Positions 25,879-35,526 of a DNA stretch of 64,000 nt are shown here, in pieces. The notes under the pieces were generated by a model. The model saw only the letters and a program-made list of their open reading frames with translations. It made no database searches and was not told where the DNA came from. Source of the DNA: Bacteroidota bacterium. Lineage in GTDB: Bacteria > Bacteroidota > Bacteroidia > B-17B0 > Aurantibacillaceae. Position numbers and translations under genes: made by a program. The first letter of the stretch is position 1; each line of letters begins with the position of its first letter. The stretch spans positions 1 through 64,000 of the forward strand of contig JACCXH010000044.1 in assembly GCA_013697245.1 (NCBI GenBank), read 5' to 3'.

Positions 25879-26736
25879 TTAATTTTGAAAAAGGTCACTT
25901 TCAAAATTGCGGGCTCTCTCTTTTATGATCTCACTTTCTAAAAAAGCATCTTGTCCATGATAGGTTGATTTTACAGCGCGATCAAATAAATTATTTTCTT
26001 TACTGATCTGTGATGAAAAATAATTCTTCTCAAAAACATCACGATAATTAATCTTTTGATCAGATAAATAATTTTTCGCTTCAAAAGCATTAAATAAACC
26101 CTGCCACTCAGGGTAATACAACCAAAATAGCGGAACAACTTTATCGGTTTTTTTATCTCTTACCAAAGGCGCAAGCGCAATAATATATTTTTCAAGCCTG
26201 CCCGAATAATTATTAATGATCCAATCTTCTTTGATTAAATAGTTCACTATATCCTTTGCCATAATGTATCTTTTTTCTACAACAATATTTTTCGTCTCAT
26301 TGCCATTGGCATCGAAGCTTGTTACTTTAGTGGAATCTTTAAGAGAAAGTGCGACAGATAATTGTTTTGCGCTCATTACATTCTTTTCTGCTTCATTAAA
26401 ATTATCGCTGTAAAAAGCGTTTAGTTTTTTTTCAAACAAGCCAAATTTTATGACTTCCATTAAACTTATTTGTTCACATTTTTTGTCAACTGAAAGCAAA
26501 AGTTTGTTCTTCTTGTTTTCTAAACTGATCGTGCGCCAAATAGGGCTTCCTTTTAACACATAATTTGGTTTGAACGGTTTGCTGCTAAACCCGGAATAAA
26601 AAAGTGAATCCCGAAAACAATCTGCAACATTGTATTCAGAATATGCACCCGGCCCGGCTGTACCTCCGCCAAATTGGCCGAAACCCTCGCCATATGCACA
26701 TAAAAAGACGAATATGTAATAATATTTAATCTTCAA
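25879..26736 (-). CDS. GldN-like type IX secretion/gliding protein (orphan copy)
   Basis: The 285-residue protein has a signal peptide (MKIKYYYIFVFLCAYGEGFG). GldN-like landmarks follow: SPIWRTISLENKKN, MEVIKFGLFEKKLNAFYSDN, IMAKDIVNYLIKEDWI, VPLFWLYYPEWQGLF, and the end ESEIIKERARNFESDLF. GldN forms periplasmic rings with GldK in T9SS. Normally it follows gldK-L-M, but here it stands alone between an aminotransferase and pheT, which suggests a paralogue. It ends 1 nt from the convergent aminotransferase stop. Assignment is from recognised segments rather than alignment. Confidence 0.72.
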   Translation of the reverse strand: MKIKYYYIFVFLCAYGEGFGQFGGGTAGPGAYSEYNVADCFRDSLFYSGFSSKPFKPNYVLKGSPIWRTISLENKKNKLLLSVDKKCEQISLMEVIKFGLFEKKLNAFYSDNFNEAEKNVMSAKQLSVALSLKDSTKVTSFDANGNETKNIVVEKRYIMAKDIVNYLIKEDWIINNYSGRLEKYIIALAPLVRDKKTDKVVPLFWLYYPEWQGLFNAFEAKNYLSDQKINYRDVFEKNYFSSQISKENNLFDRAVKSTYHGQDAFLESEIIKERARNFESDLFQN

Positions 26737-26817
26737 GAAATATATAACATAAGCACTTGAGAAAAGCTACATTTTTTAAGCGAAATTTTACTTATCTTTA
26801 GCTCTTATTTTTAATAC

Positions 26818-29241
26818 ATGAAGATCTCATTCAACTGGCTTAAAACCCTTGTAAATATTGATATTTCTGCGCAGGAAACCGCAGAGCTTTTAACCGCGTC
26901 AGGGTTGGAAGTTGAAGCTATTGAAAGTTTTGAGAGTTTAAAAGGCGGATTAAAAGGCCTGATAGTTGGCCATGTTTTAGAATGTATTAAACATCCTGAT
27001 GCCGATAAATTAAAATTAACCAAAGTAGATATTGGTGCGGCAGAACCTTTATCCATTGTTTGTGGCGCACCAAATGTTGCGGCCGGACAAAAAGTAATTG
27101 TTGCTACCATTGGCACAAAATTATATCCAACAGAAGGAGAACCTTTCGAAATTAAAAAATCAAAGATCCGCGGCGAAGTTAGCGAAGGAATGATCTGTGC
27201 AGAAGATGAATTCGGTTTAGGAAAAAGTCACGATGGAATTTTAATTTTACCGGCTGATACAAAAACCGGTTTACCGGCTGCCGACTATTTTCAAATTGAA
27301 AGCGATACTGTTTTTGAAATTGGGCTTACGCCTAATCGTAGCGACGCTGCTTCTCATCTTGGCATAGCGCGTGATGTTATTGCCATTGTAAATTCTGTAA
27401 AAGATACTGCCAATTACCAATTATATTTAAGTGGTTTAAATCAATTACCGGAAGCAAATAACTCTGCTAAAGTAGAAGTTGTAGTTGAAAATAAAGAAGC
27501 TTGTCCGCGTTATTCAGGACTTGTAATTAGCGGTATAAAAGTTAGTGAGAGTCCTGATTGGTTAAAGAACCGTTTAAAAGCAATTGGTCTGCGACCTATA
27601 AATAATATTGTGGATATCACCAATTTTGTGTTGCATGAATTAGGTCAGCCTTTACATGCTTTTGATTTTGAAAAAATAAAAGGCAATAAAATTGTTGTGA
27701 GAACAGCAACTGAAGGTGAGAAATTTAAAACATTGGATGGTGTTGATCGCATTTTGCATGCAAACGATCTGATGATCTGCAATGAAAAAGAAGCTATGTG
27801 TATGGCAGGCATCTTTGGTGGCCTGGAAAGTGGCGTGACAGAAAAAACAACTTCCATCTTTTTAGAGAGCGCTTATTTTGATGCAGGGTATATTCGCAAA
27901 ACGGCTAAACAACATATTTTAAAAACCGACGCGTCGTTTAGGTTTGAAAGAGGAACAGATCCGGACATGACAGTTACCGCTTTAACCCGCGCCGCAAATT
28001 TAATTTTTGAACTTGCCGGTGGTACTTTAAGCATGGGTGTTGTGGATATTTATCCTGAAACATTAGAACCTTACCGCGTTGCATTTTCTTACACCAATTG
28101 TAATGCATTAATTGGTAAAGAAATTGACAGGAGTATCATCAAAAATATTATTCTCAATTTAGGAATCACTATCGATTCGGAAGGATCGGACGGATTATTA
28201 TTATTAGTGCCCAGGTTTAAGACCGATGTCACCCGCGAAGCAGACGTTATTGAAGAAGTACTGCGTATTTACGGTTACAATAATGTAGAAGTTAGCAAAG
28301 CCATTTCATACACTGCATTTAATGAAGCGAAAAATAATGATGTGGCTTTAGAAAATAAAACAGCATCTTTATTAGAAGGATTTGGTTTTAACGAGATGAT
28401 GAATTTATCGTTGACAAAAGAATCTTATTACCCGGTAGAAAATAATAATGTAAAAATTGTAAATCCTTTAAGCAACGATTTAAATGTATTGCGCAGTGAT
28501 ATGTTATTTAGTGGCCTGGAAACAATTGCCTATAACATTAACCGTAAAAATGCAGATCTTAAATTTTTTGAATTTGGCAGAACCTATACTTTAAGCGATA
28601 AAGAAACTCAAAAATACACAGAGCAAAAACAACTGACCTTATTTGTTACCGGTAATGCCTTTAACGAAAACCCTTTTCATATTTCTCAAAAAGCAGATCT
28701 TTCATTCTTAAAAGCGGCTGTAAATAATTTATTACAAAAATGTGGCGTTATTAATTACAAGTGTTTAGAAAGTACTTACACTAATTTTGATTACGGTTTA
28801 AATTACCAGTTAAATACAAAGTCGTTAGTTGAATTAGGTGCTGTATCAAAAACACAATTAAAAGCACTTGATATTGCGCAGCCTGTTTATTATGCCACTT
28901 TTAACTGGGAAGTTTTAGTAAAAGCATTCTCAAAACAAAAAGTAGAGTTTGAAGAGATCAGCAAATTTCCTTCGGTTAGAAGGGATCTTGCCTTATTGAT
29001 AGATAAGGCCATAAAATATCAGCAAATAGAAGAGCTGGCATTTAATACAGAAAGAAAATTATTGAAAGAAGTAAACCTCTTTGACATTTACGAAGGCGAA
29101 AAATTAGGCAATAAAAGGTCTTACGCTGTAAGCTTTACTTTATTAAATAACGAAGCTACTTTAACCGATAAACAAATTGAAGGAGTAATGGAAAAATTAA
29201 TTTCTAATTACAAAGAGAAACTCGGAGCGGAATTGCGATAA
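26818..29241 (+). CDS. pheT: Phenylalanine-tRNA ligase beta subunit
   Basis: 807 residues with the standard order: an N-terminal tRNA-binding domain (about 40-155, HPDADKLKLTKVDIG and CGAPNVAAGQKV), the B3/B4 and B5 domains (about 215-480, including RPINNIVDITNFVLHELGQP), the catalytic-like core and a C-terminal anticodon-binding FDX-ACB domain starting near FEEISKFPSVRRDLALL. It pairs with PheS, encoded elsewhere, to charge tRNA-Phe. Length is typical. Confidence 0.97.
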   Translation: MKISFNWLKTLVNIDISAQETAELLTASGLEVEAIESFESLKGGLKGLIVGHVLECIKHPDADKLKLTKVDIGAAEPLSIVCGAPNVAAGQKVIVATIGTKLYPTEGEPFEIKKSKIRGEVSEGMICAEDEFGLGKSHDGILILPADTKTGLPAADYFQIESDTVFEIGLTPNRSDAASHLGIARDVIAIVNSVKDTANYQLYLSGLNQLPEANNSAKVEVVVENKEACPRYSGLVISGIKVSESPDWLKNRLKAIGLRPINNIVDITNFVLHELGQPLHAFDFEKIKGNKIVVRTATEGEKFKTLDGVDRILHANDLMICNEKEAMCMAGIFGGLESGVTEKTTSIFLESAYFDAGYIRKTAKQHILKTDASFRFERGTDPDMTVTALTRAANLIFELAGGTLSMGVVDIYPETLEPYRVAFSYTNCNALIGKEIDRSIIKNIILNLGITIDSEGSDGLLLLVPRFKTDVTREADVIEEVLRIYGYNNVEVSKAISYTAFNEAKNNDVALENKTASLLEGFGFNEMMNLSLTKESYYPVENNNVKIVNPLSNDLNVLRSDMLFSGLETIAYNINRKNADLKFFEFGRTYTLSDKETQKYTEQKQLTLFVTGNAFNENPFHISQKADLSFLKAAVNNLLQKCGVINYKCLESTYTNFDYGLNYQLNTKSLVELGAVSKTQLKALDIAQPVYYATFNWEVLVKAFSKQKVEFEEISKFPSVRRDLALLIDKAIKYQQIEELAFNTERKLLKEVNLFDIYEGEKLGNKRSYAVSFTLLNNEATLTDKQIEGVMEKLISNYKEKLGAELR

Positions 29242-29247
29242 TAATTA

Positions 29248-29323
29248 GCCACAGATTTCGCAGAGTACATAGAGTAAAAATAATATCAAAAATAAATCTG
29301 TGTGAATTTGTGTAATCTGCGGC
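29248..29323. repeat. Imperfect palindromic intergenic element
   Basis: GCCACAGATTTCGCAGA at the left and TTTGTGTAATCTGCGGC at the right are inverted copies matching at about 13 of 17 positions. The ends resemble those of the element at 18222-18320, so both probably belong to one interspersed family. Confidence 0.5.
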
Positions 29324-29336
29324 AAAAAATCTACTG

Positions 29337-30431
29337 GTGAAAGACACATTCAAAGATCTTAAAATTATTGAACTGGCGGGCGTTTTAGCCGGACCTTCGG
29401 TTGGTTATTTTTTTGCAGAGCTGGGCGCTAAAGTTATTAAGATCGAAAACCCGAAAACCAAAGGCGATATTACCCGCAGCTGGAAATTAAAAACAGAAGA
29501 TCCCAAAGAAGACAGCAGCGCTTATTTCTGGAGCGTGAATTCAAACAAAGAATTTTTATTTTTAGATATCTCTAACCCTTCCCAGTTACAAAAATTTTAT
29601 GATCTTGTTAAAGACGCCGATATTTTAATTACCAATTTTAAAGCGGGCGACGATGTTAAATTAAAAGTAGATCAACCTACCCTTTCTAAATTAAATCCAC
29701 AATTAATTTACGCATCAATAAATGGTTTTGGTAACAATAACCCGCGCACCGCTTACGATCTTATTTTGCAGGCCGAAAGCGGTTTTATGTTCATGAATGG
29801 CGAGCCAAATAGCAAGCCTGTAAAAATGCCGGTAGCTATAATCGATCTTTTAGCGGGACATCAATTAAAAGAAGCAATTTTAATTTCGTTGCTTAAGCGT
29901 TATAAAACTAAAAAAGGTTGTCACGTTTCTGTTTCTTTATTTGATAGCGCCATTGCTTCTTTGGCCAACCAGGCAACCAATTGGTTAATTGCAAAACAAC
30001 TGCCAAAAGCTACAGGCAGTCTGCACCCCAACATTGCGCCTTATGGCGAGTTGTTTGATACCAAAGATAACCAGCTTATTACTTTTGCCATTGGCAGCAA
30101 TGCACAGTTTAAAAGTTTGTGTGAGTTGATCCAATATCCCTCTTTGGCGTCTGATCCAAAATATGCCAACAATCAATTACGCATCCAAAATCGCATCCAG
30201 TTGTATCATCTTATTTATAATTACATAAAAGAATTTAATTTTAAGGACATTTATAAATTATGTTTGGAAAAAGAAGTCCCTATTGGCAAGATCAGGGATC
30301 TGAAAGAAGTTTTTGAATTACCCGAAGCAAAGGCCATGATCAATAAATTTCCTTACAACAAAAGCGAATTAAAAAATGTATCCGGCATTGCCTTTAAATT
30401 TTTATCTTATGGAAGTAAAACAGGCAAGTAA
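29337..30431 (+). CDS. Class III (CaiB/BaiF family) CoA-transferase
   Basis: Starts with GTG at 29337 (MKDTFKDLKIIELAGVLAGP), the usual family N-terminus where LAGP contacts CoA; 364 residues. GAKVIKIENP and NFKAGD(D) are further family landmarks, and the Asp in VAIIDLLAGHQ is the expected catalytic residue. The enzyme swaps CoA between carboxylic acids; substrates are unknown. The GNAT gene downstream overlaps its end by 23 nt, so the two are co-transcribed. Confidence 0.87.
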   Translation: MKDTFKDLKIIELAGVLAGPSVGYFFAELGAKVIKIENPKTKGDITRSWKLKTEDPKEDSSAYFWSVNSNKEFLFLDISNPSQLQKFYDLVKDADILITNFKAGDDVKLKVDQPTLSKLNPQLIYASINGFGNNNPRTAYDLILQAESGFMFMNGEPNSKPVKMPVAIIDLLAGHQLKEAILISLLKRYKTKKGCHVSVSLFDSAIASLANQATNWLIAKQLPKATGSLHPNIAPYGELFDTKDNQLITFAIGSNAQFKSLCELIQYPSLASDPKYANNQLRIQNRIQLYHLIYNYIKEFNFKDIYKLCLEKEVPIGKIRDLKEVFELPEAKAMINKFPYNKSELKNVSGIAFKFLSYGSKTGK

Positions 30432-30840
30432 TAAAAAGGAAATAGAAGCGATCATTGATCTGCGCGATAAGATCTTGCGTAAGCCCTGGGATCAAACAAG
30501 AGATACAGCTACAGACAGCCTGGAGGAAGTTAGTATTAACGCTTTTATCAGCGACGAGACCGGAATTGTACTTGCTTGCGGAAGATTACAAGAGAATGAA
30601 AATAAAACAGGGCAAATTCGTTTTATGGCGGTTGACAATTCACAACAGGGTAAAGGTTTAGGAAAAAAAATTGTAGAGTTCCTCGAAAAAAAAGGAAAAG
30701 AAATTGGCTTAAAAAAAATAGAATTACAAGCCCGCGAAAATGCGGTTGACTTTTATAAGAATGCAGGTTATACCATTAAAGAAAAGTCTTTTTTATTGTG
30801 GGGAATCATCCAACATTATTTGATGGAGAAGGAATTGTAA
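30409..30840 (+). CDS. GNAT-family N-acetyltransferase
   Basis: ATG at 30409 gives 143 residues beginning MEVKQASNKKEIEAIIDLRD; a longer in-frame start at 30376 lies further inside the previous gene. Motif A for acetyl-CoA is IRFMAVDNSQQGKGLGKKIV, and LQARENAVDFYKNAGY is the typical motif B region. It resembles the ElaA/YjcF subgroup of small GNATs. Acceptor unknown. Confidence 0.85.
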   Translation: MEVKQASNKKEIEAIIDLRDKILRKPWDQTRDTATDSLEEVSINAFISDETGIVLACGRLQENENKTGQIRFMAVDNSQQGKGLGKKIVEFLEKKGKEIGLKKIELQARENAVDFYKNAGYTIKEKSFLLWGIIQHYLMEKEL

Positions 30841-30883
30841 TGAATGCTTGGTACAAACCCTTTACAAGTTGACATAGTTTTTG

Positions 30884-30911
30884 ACTTTTTACACTTAATT
30901 GTATAAAAAGT
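30884..30911. terminator. Possible bidirectional terminator hairpin
   Basis: ACTTTTTACAC (30884-30894) and GTATAAAAAGT (30901-30911) form an 11-bp stem with one mismatch and a 6-nt loop between the convergent ends of the GNAT and OmpA-family genes. The stem is AT-rich and lacks a clear T-tract beyond it, so confidence is low. Confidence 0.35.
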
Positions 30912-30966
30912 TGAATTAGTTCAAGGGTTACCGGCATTAATTAATTTCAGAATAGTAAAACTAAGT

Positions 30967-32979
30967 TTATCGACTGATCACTTTAAATTCAACCCTTCTA
31001 TTCAATTGACGTCCTTTGGCTGTAGCATTTGTTGCAATTGGTTTTGATTCTCCATAATCTTTTAAATTCACATGGCTTTCTGCCACACCAATTTTATCTT
31101 TAAGGTATTTTGCAACAGATTCAGCTCGCTTATGCGATAATTCGTTATTATATGAAGCGTTACCAATATTATCTGTATGACCCGAGATCTCGACCTGCAT
31201 GGTTGGATTTTCTTTTAAAATGGTTGCCAACCGTTCTAATTCATAAAACGATTCTTTTTTTAATTCGTATTTATCAAAATCAAAAAAGATATTGTTGATG
31301 GCAATTGTTTGTCCTTCTTCAATTGGTGCAATGTAAAGGTCTTGCGTCATTTCTTTATATTCAGATAATTTACTTAGGTCCATATTTGCGTTAACAGAAA
31401 TAAAACCTTTTTTCTCGGCCAGGTAACCATAATTATTTCCTGATGGAAGCACAATGGCATATTCGCCGGTTGTTGGATTTGATATGGCAATACCGGCTTC
31501 TTTTCCGTTGGCAAGGTCTTCAAAAAATATCCGTACTCCCGAAACAGTTTCATTGGTTTTGCTGTTAAGTACTTTTCCTCTTACCAAAACCACAGGTGAT
31601 GGTTTTAATGTTTTGGGCAAGGCAAGCGAATAAAGATCAAAGTCTCCCGGAGTCTCACTTTCAGAGGTAAAATAAACCTTATTGCCGGAGGCAGATGTTG
31701 TAAAAAAAGATTCGTTATTAGACGTGTTTACTTTTGGGCCTAAATTTTCCGGCTCTGTCCAATTGGTCCAGCTGTCATCCAAACGGCGTGTCATATAAAC
31801 ATCGCTTCCACCATAACCTGTTAAACCGTCTGATGTATAATAAAGTGTTCTATCGTCAGCTGCTAAGAATGGCGCTGTTTCGGTGCCCTTTGTATTTACT
31901 TTTGGGCCAAGATTAATTGGTTTTGTCCAGGTGCTGTCTGCTTTCATTGTACTTACATAAATATCCAGGCTTCCATAATTGTTCTTTTTTATTTCCTGCG
32001 CCATTAATAAATATTTTTGGCTGTTTGAAAGGTAATAGGCCACAAATTCGCTCCTGTTAAAATCATCATCAATTTTCACAGTTTGCGGAAAGCTCCATCC
32101 CGTTGGTGTTCTATGACTTATAGAAACTCCCTGGCGCATTGACCCGTCGATACTATATTCGTTACCTAACAAAATAGTATTGCCATCCGGTGAAATTGAG
32201 TTTATAAAATTTGGATATTTATTATTTAAAGGAGAACCAATATTTTTTGCTTCGCCCCAGGTATTATTTTTATTGTCCCACTCTGCATACCAAATATCTT
32301 CATCATCATCTTTACCTCCCACATTTCCGGGATCGCGATAACGACTAAAATAAAGTGTGTTACCGTCAGGCGAGATCATTGGTCCCATTTCCGGATACTG
32401 GCTATTTACACCACCGGTTAATTTAGTGGCTATCATATTTGATTTAACCATATCTGATTCGCTTAAGGTGATCTGCATTGGTTTATCGGATTGTAAAATA
32501 CCAATGGCATCAATGGCTACAGCCACATCTTTGACAGATTGGAACATGATCTTTACCGCAGCTATTTTAAAATCAATAGCAGAGGCGTCAATATTTAAGA
32601 GCCTGCTACCGTTCAAACTTTTTTTAAAGGTATAGGAAGTCACTTCTTTTTCGTGATCCAACGAATCATACGCAAAAACTTTACTAATGAAACCAGGGTG
32701 ATTTGATTCTCCCACCAAAATATATTTTGATCTCATGGGAGTTAAAAAACTTACTTTAATGAACTCCACTTTTTCGCCGGTGCCTTTTGGTTCCCATGCA
32801 TTGGCATTTTTACCGTTGCGTGGTAATACGTTTGGTCTACCCAGTACCTGTTTTGCAGAGAATTCAGCAGTTCCAACCTGCGATGAGAAATCGACTACTT
32901 TATAGGCCCATTGTACATTTTGCGAAAAAATAAAAATTGGTAGAGATAATACAAGGACTAATAAGATAATTTTTTTCAT
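30967..32979 (-). CDS. OmpA-family protein with PD40 beta-propeller (PorE-like, lacking TPR)
   Basis: 670 residues with signal peptide MKKIILLVLVLSLPIFIFS. Residues about 20-150 form a discoidin-like beta domain, followed by TolB/PD40-type propeller repeats (GNTLYFSRYRDPGNVGGKDD, LYYTSDGLTGYGGSDVY), a carboxypeptidase-regulatory-like beta domain (VRGKVLNSKTNETVSGVRIF) and a C-terminal OmpA domain (VEISGHTDNIGNASYN ... LSHKRAESV) that binds peptidoglycan. The propeller-CRD-OmpA order is that of PorE in T9SS, but the N-terminal TPR domain is replaced. It probably resides in the periplasm or on the inner face of the outer membrane. Confidence 0.82.
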   Translation of the reverse strand: MKKIILLVLVLSLPIFIFSQNVQWAYKVVDFSSQVGTAEFSAKQVLGRPNVLPRNGKNANAWEPKGTGEKVEFIKVSFLTPMRSKYILVGESNHPGFISKVFAYDSLDHEKEVTSYTFKKSLNGSRLLNIDASAIDFKIAAVKIMFQSVKDVAVAIDAIGILQSDKPMQITLSESDMVKSNMIATKLTGGVNSQYPEMGPMISPDGNTLYFSRYRDPGNVGGKDDDEDIWYAEWDNKNNTWGEAKNIGSPLNNKYPNFINSISPDGNTILLGNEYSIDGSMRQGVSISHRTPTGWSFPQTVKIDDDFNRSEFVAYYLSNSQKYLLMAQEIKKNNYGSLDIYVSTMKADSTWTKPINLGPKVNTKGTETAPFLAADDRTLYYTSDGLTGYGGSDVYMTRRLDDSWTNWTEPENLGPKVNTSNNESFFTTSASGNKVYFTSESETPGDFDLYSLALPKTLKPSPVVLVRGKVLNSKTNETVSGVRIFFEDLANGKEAGIAISNPTTGEYAIVLPSGNNYGYLAEKKGFISVNANMDLSKLSEYKEMTQDLYIAPIEEGQTIAINNIFFDFDKYELKKESFYELERLATILKENPTMQVEISGHTDNIGNASYNNELSHKRAESVAKYLKDKIGVAESHVNLKDYGESKPIATNATAKGRQLNRRVEFKVISR

Positions 32980-33142
32980 AACACTTTTTTAGTGTGATAA
33001 GCAATTGTTATTCCCGTAAATCGTTTCTGCTTAGAAATGGGGAAATACCAAAATATCCCATTCGCTCTTCGGGAAGCGACTCTAAAGTGTGTAGACTAAT
33101 TGCCCCTATTTGAACGTGTGAGGTATTTTTGTCCTATCTAAA

Positions 33143-35506
33143 TTAAAATTCCAGCCTATAACTTAATAATGGCAACAATGGCGTTTGGTAATAATATTTT
33201 ATATTGCCTGTTTTAGGATCAAAATATTGCCCGCCAACATTTTTACGGTTCGTGGTATTTTGAATATCCAATGCTAAAGTGCTGGTTACTTTTTTATAAT
33301 TACGCTTTAAACTTATACGAATATCCAAACGGTAATAATCCGGGTTTTTATTTTCGTAGGTCTTTGAATTTATGACTTTAGTTTCACCACTCGCAATGGA
33401 AGCCGGCAGATCAATAGGCGTATAACGAAAACCACCCACATAAATAGATTTTATATTAAAACCAATAATGCGGCTTTTTCTTCTTTCAGAAAGTATCCAT
33501 TCTTTACCGGCAGTAAACGTAACCGCATAATTTGTATTGAAACGTGTATTGTACCAATTGTTATTCGCTGCTTTGTATTTTGAATCATAAAACGATGCAG
33601 ATAAAATATAATATAAGTTCCTGTTCAAAAAACGCTCATAGGTTAGTTCCGCACCATAATTTCTACCAAGACCTTTATTCACTAAGACCGTTGTGTTATA
33701 ACCTTCCACCGCGTTTAACATCGAAAAAGTGTTTGAGGTATCTGTACTTATAGGAATGTTGAATAAATGTTGGTAGTAGACCTCTGTTTTTATGTGTGAG
33801 TAATCATTAATGATGTGGTCAAAACCCAACACCAAATGATGTGCCTTACTTAAACCTAAATTTTTATTTGGCGTAGCGTAAGTTTTATCATCCATTTGCT
33901 TTTTCGCGAAATAAACACCAATTGGTTGCAACTGGCTGTGCAAGCCATAACCCATTGTAAAATTATTTCGCGGTGTAATTTCGTAACGCATAGAAGCCCT
34001 TGGCTCTAATGAATTAGAATTATTCAAGAATAACTGAAAATAATGCAAGCCTAAATTAGTAGTTAATTTTGGAGTTACTTTATAATTCCATTGAAAAAAA
34101 GCCTGTGCTGTTTGAGTACTGCCTTTCACATTTATTCTTTCTACAAGCACAGTTGTATCGCCATCATCACTTTGCGATAGGTCATAACCCAACTCGTTTA
34201 AAATAAAACCACTGCGCACACTGCTCTTGGCACTTATTTTTTGCGTGTAGGTAGAAGAGAGCGTTACTTTTGTTTGATTATATTTTTGCTGGTATTTTTT
34301 TTGTAGAGTAGTATAATCTTTTTGCAATTTTGATTCTATGTCACCATTCTCTGTTCCGGAAAAAACCAAAGCGGTTTTTAAATAAGATTGGTTCCTGAAC
34401 AATTTGGTATTGGTCAAACCCACAGCGCCGGTATTACTGTAAAACTTAGCCGTATATTGAAACCAATCGTCCTCTTTCCATTTTAAAGAATCTTTTTTGG
34501 CATATGAGGTTTGATCACTTATGCCACCAAAACCGAAAATACTAAATGCGCCAACTTTTTTTGTTGGCAATGAGATATTAAAAGAAAGGTCTTGGAAATT
34601 TGTAATAGCATCTCCCAAAGGCACACCAATCTTTCCAAGAACCGATAAAGTTGAATAACGGTAATTGATCAGGTACGATCCATCATAGCCTTTTTTAAAG
34701 GGACCTTCGGCTGCTATATCCGCACCCAAAACACCTAGTTGGAAAGTATATTCACGTTTTTGATTATTGCCTTTACGTAATTTAAGATCAAACACACCTG
34801 ATAAAGCGTTACCATATTCAGCAGCAAATGCACCCGTAGAAAAATCCGAATTATTTAAAAGCTGCGAACTTAAAATAGAAATACCGCCGCCCGAAGTGCC
34901 TACATTTGAAAAATGGTTTGGGTTTGGAATTTCTACCCCTTCCATACGCCATAATAAACCATTGGGAGAATTACCGCGAATGGAAATATTATTATTACCA
35001 TCAGGCCCTGATACCACACCGGCAAAAGCCAGTGCCATGCGAGCCGGGTCGTTGGCAGCTGCCGCAAATTTTTGAGTTTCTTCAACAGAAAAAGCACGAG
35101 TACTAACGGTTGACATTTCGTTCAGCGCTTTTGTTTTATCCGTTTTTGCTGTAACAACAATTTCGTTTATTTGTTTTACATCTTCTTCCAGATTTATATT
35201 CAACACTAATTCTTTACCTGCATTTACCGAAAGATTTTGTAAAGTAGATTGTTTGTAACCGATAAACGAAATGCTCAGACTTTGTTTACCAACCGGCACG
35301 TTGGCAAGGTAAAATTTTCCATTCTCATCGCTGGTAGCATAAATAGCAGGGTTTGAATTTAACACCTGCACAATTGCACCCGGCAATGGTGTTTGAGAAA
35401 CCTTATCCACTACTGTACCGCGTACAGTTTGAAAAATAGTTTGTGAACTTATACTACCAAAAATGATAGACAATAAAATAATATAAATATGTTTTTTACT
35501 AAGCAT
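33143..35506 (-). CDS. TonB-dependent receptor with N-terminal carboxypeptidase-regulatory-like domain
   Basis: 787 residues: a signal peptide, a CarboxypepD_reg-like domain (about 27-115, RGTVVDKVSQTPLPGAIVQV), a plug domain (AGVVSGPDGNNNISIRGNSP) and a C-terminal beta-barrel ending in aromatic LSYRLEF. It imports a ligand across the outer membrane using TonB energy. It has no STN domain itself. It is the last gene of an operon headed by an ECF sigma/FecR pair, 20 nt after the DUF2807 gene, which suggests its expression is sigma-controlled. Ligand is unknown. Confidence 0.9.
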   Translation of the reverse strand: MLSKKHIYIILLSIIFGSISSQTIFQTVRGTVVDKVSQTPLPGAIVQVLNSNPAIYATSDENGKFYLANVPVGKQSLSISFIGYKQSTLQNLSVNAGKELVLNINLEEDVKQINEIVVTAKTDKTKALNEMSTVSTRAFSVEETQKFAAAANDPARMALAFAGVVSGPDGNNNISIRGNSPNGLLWRMEGVEIPNPNHFSNVGTSGGGISILSSQLLNNSDFSTGAFAAEYGNALSGVFDLKLRKGNNQKREYTFQLGVLGADIAAEGPFKKGYDGSYLINYRYSTLSVLGKIGVPLGDAITNFQDLSFNISLPTKKVGAFSIFGFGGISDQTSYAKKDSLKWKEDDWFQYTAKFYSNTGAVGLTNTKLFRNQSYLKTALVFSGTENGDIESKLQKDYTTLQKKYQQKYNQTKVTLSSTYTQKISAKSSVRSGFILNELGYDLSQSDDGDTTVLVERINVKGSTQTAQAFFQWNYKVTPKLTTNLGLHYFQLFLNNSNSLEPRASMRYEITPRNNFTMGYGLHSQLQPIGVYFAKKQMDDKTYATPNKNLGLSKAHHLVLGFDHIINDYSHIKTEVYYQHLFNIPISTDTSNTFSMLNAVEGYNTTVLVNKGLGRNYGAELTYERFLNRNLYYILSASFYDSKYKAANNNWYNTRFNTNYAVTFTAGKEWILSERRKSRIIGFNIKSIYVGGFRYTPIDLPASIASGETKVINSKTYENKNPDYYRLDIRISLKRNYKKVTSTLALDIQNTTNRKNVGGQYFDPKTGNIKYYYQTPLLPLLSYRLEF

Positions 35507-35526
35507 ACTGATCTATGTTTTTATTT

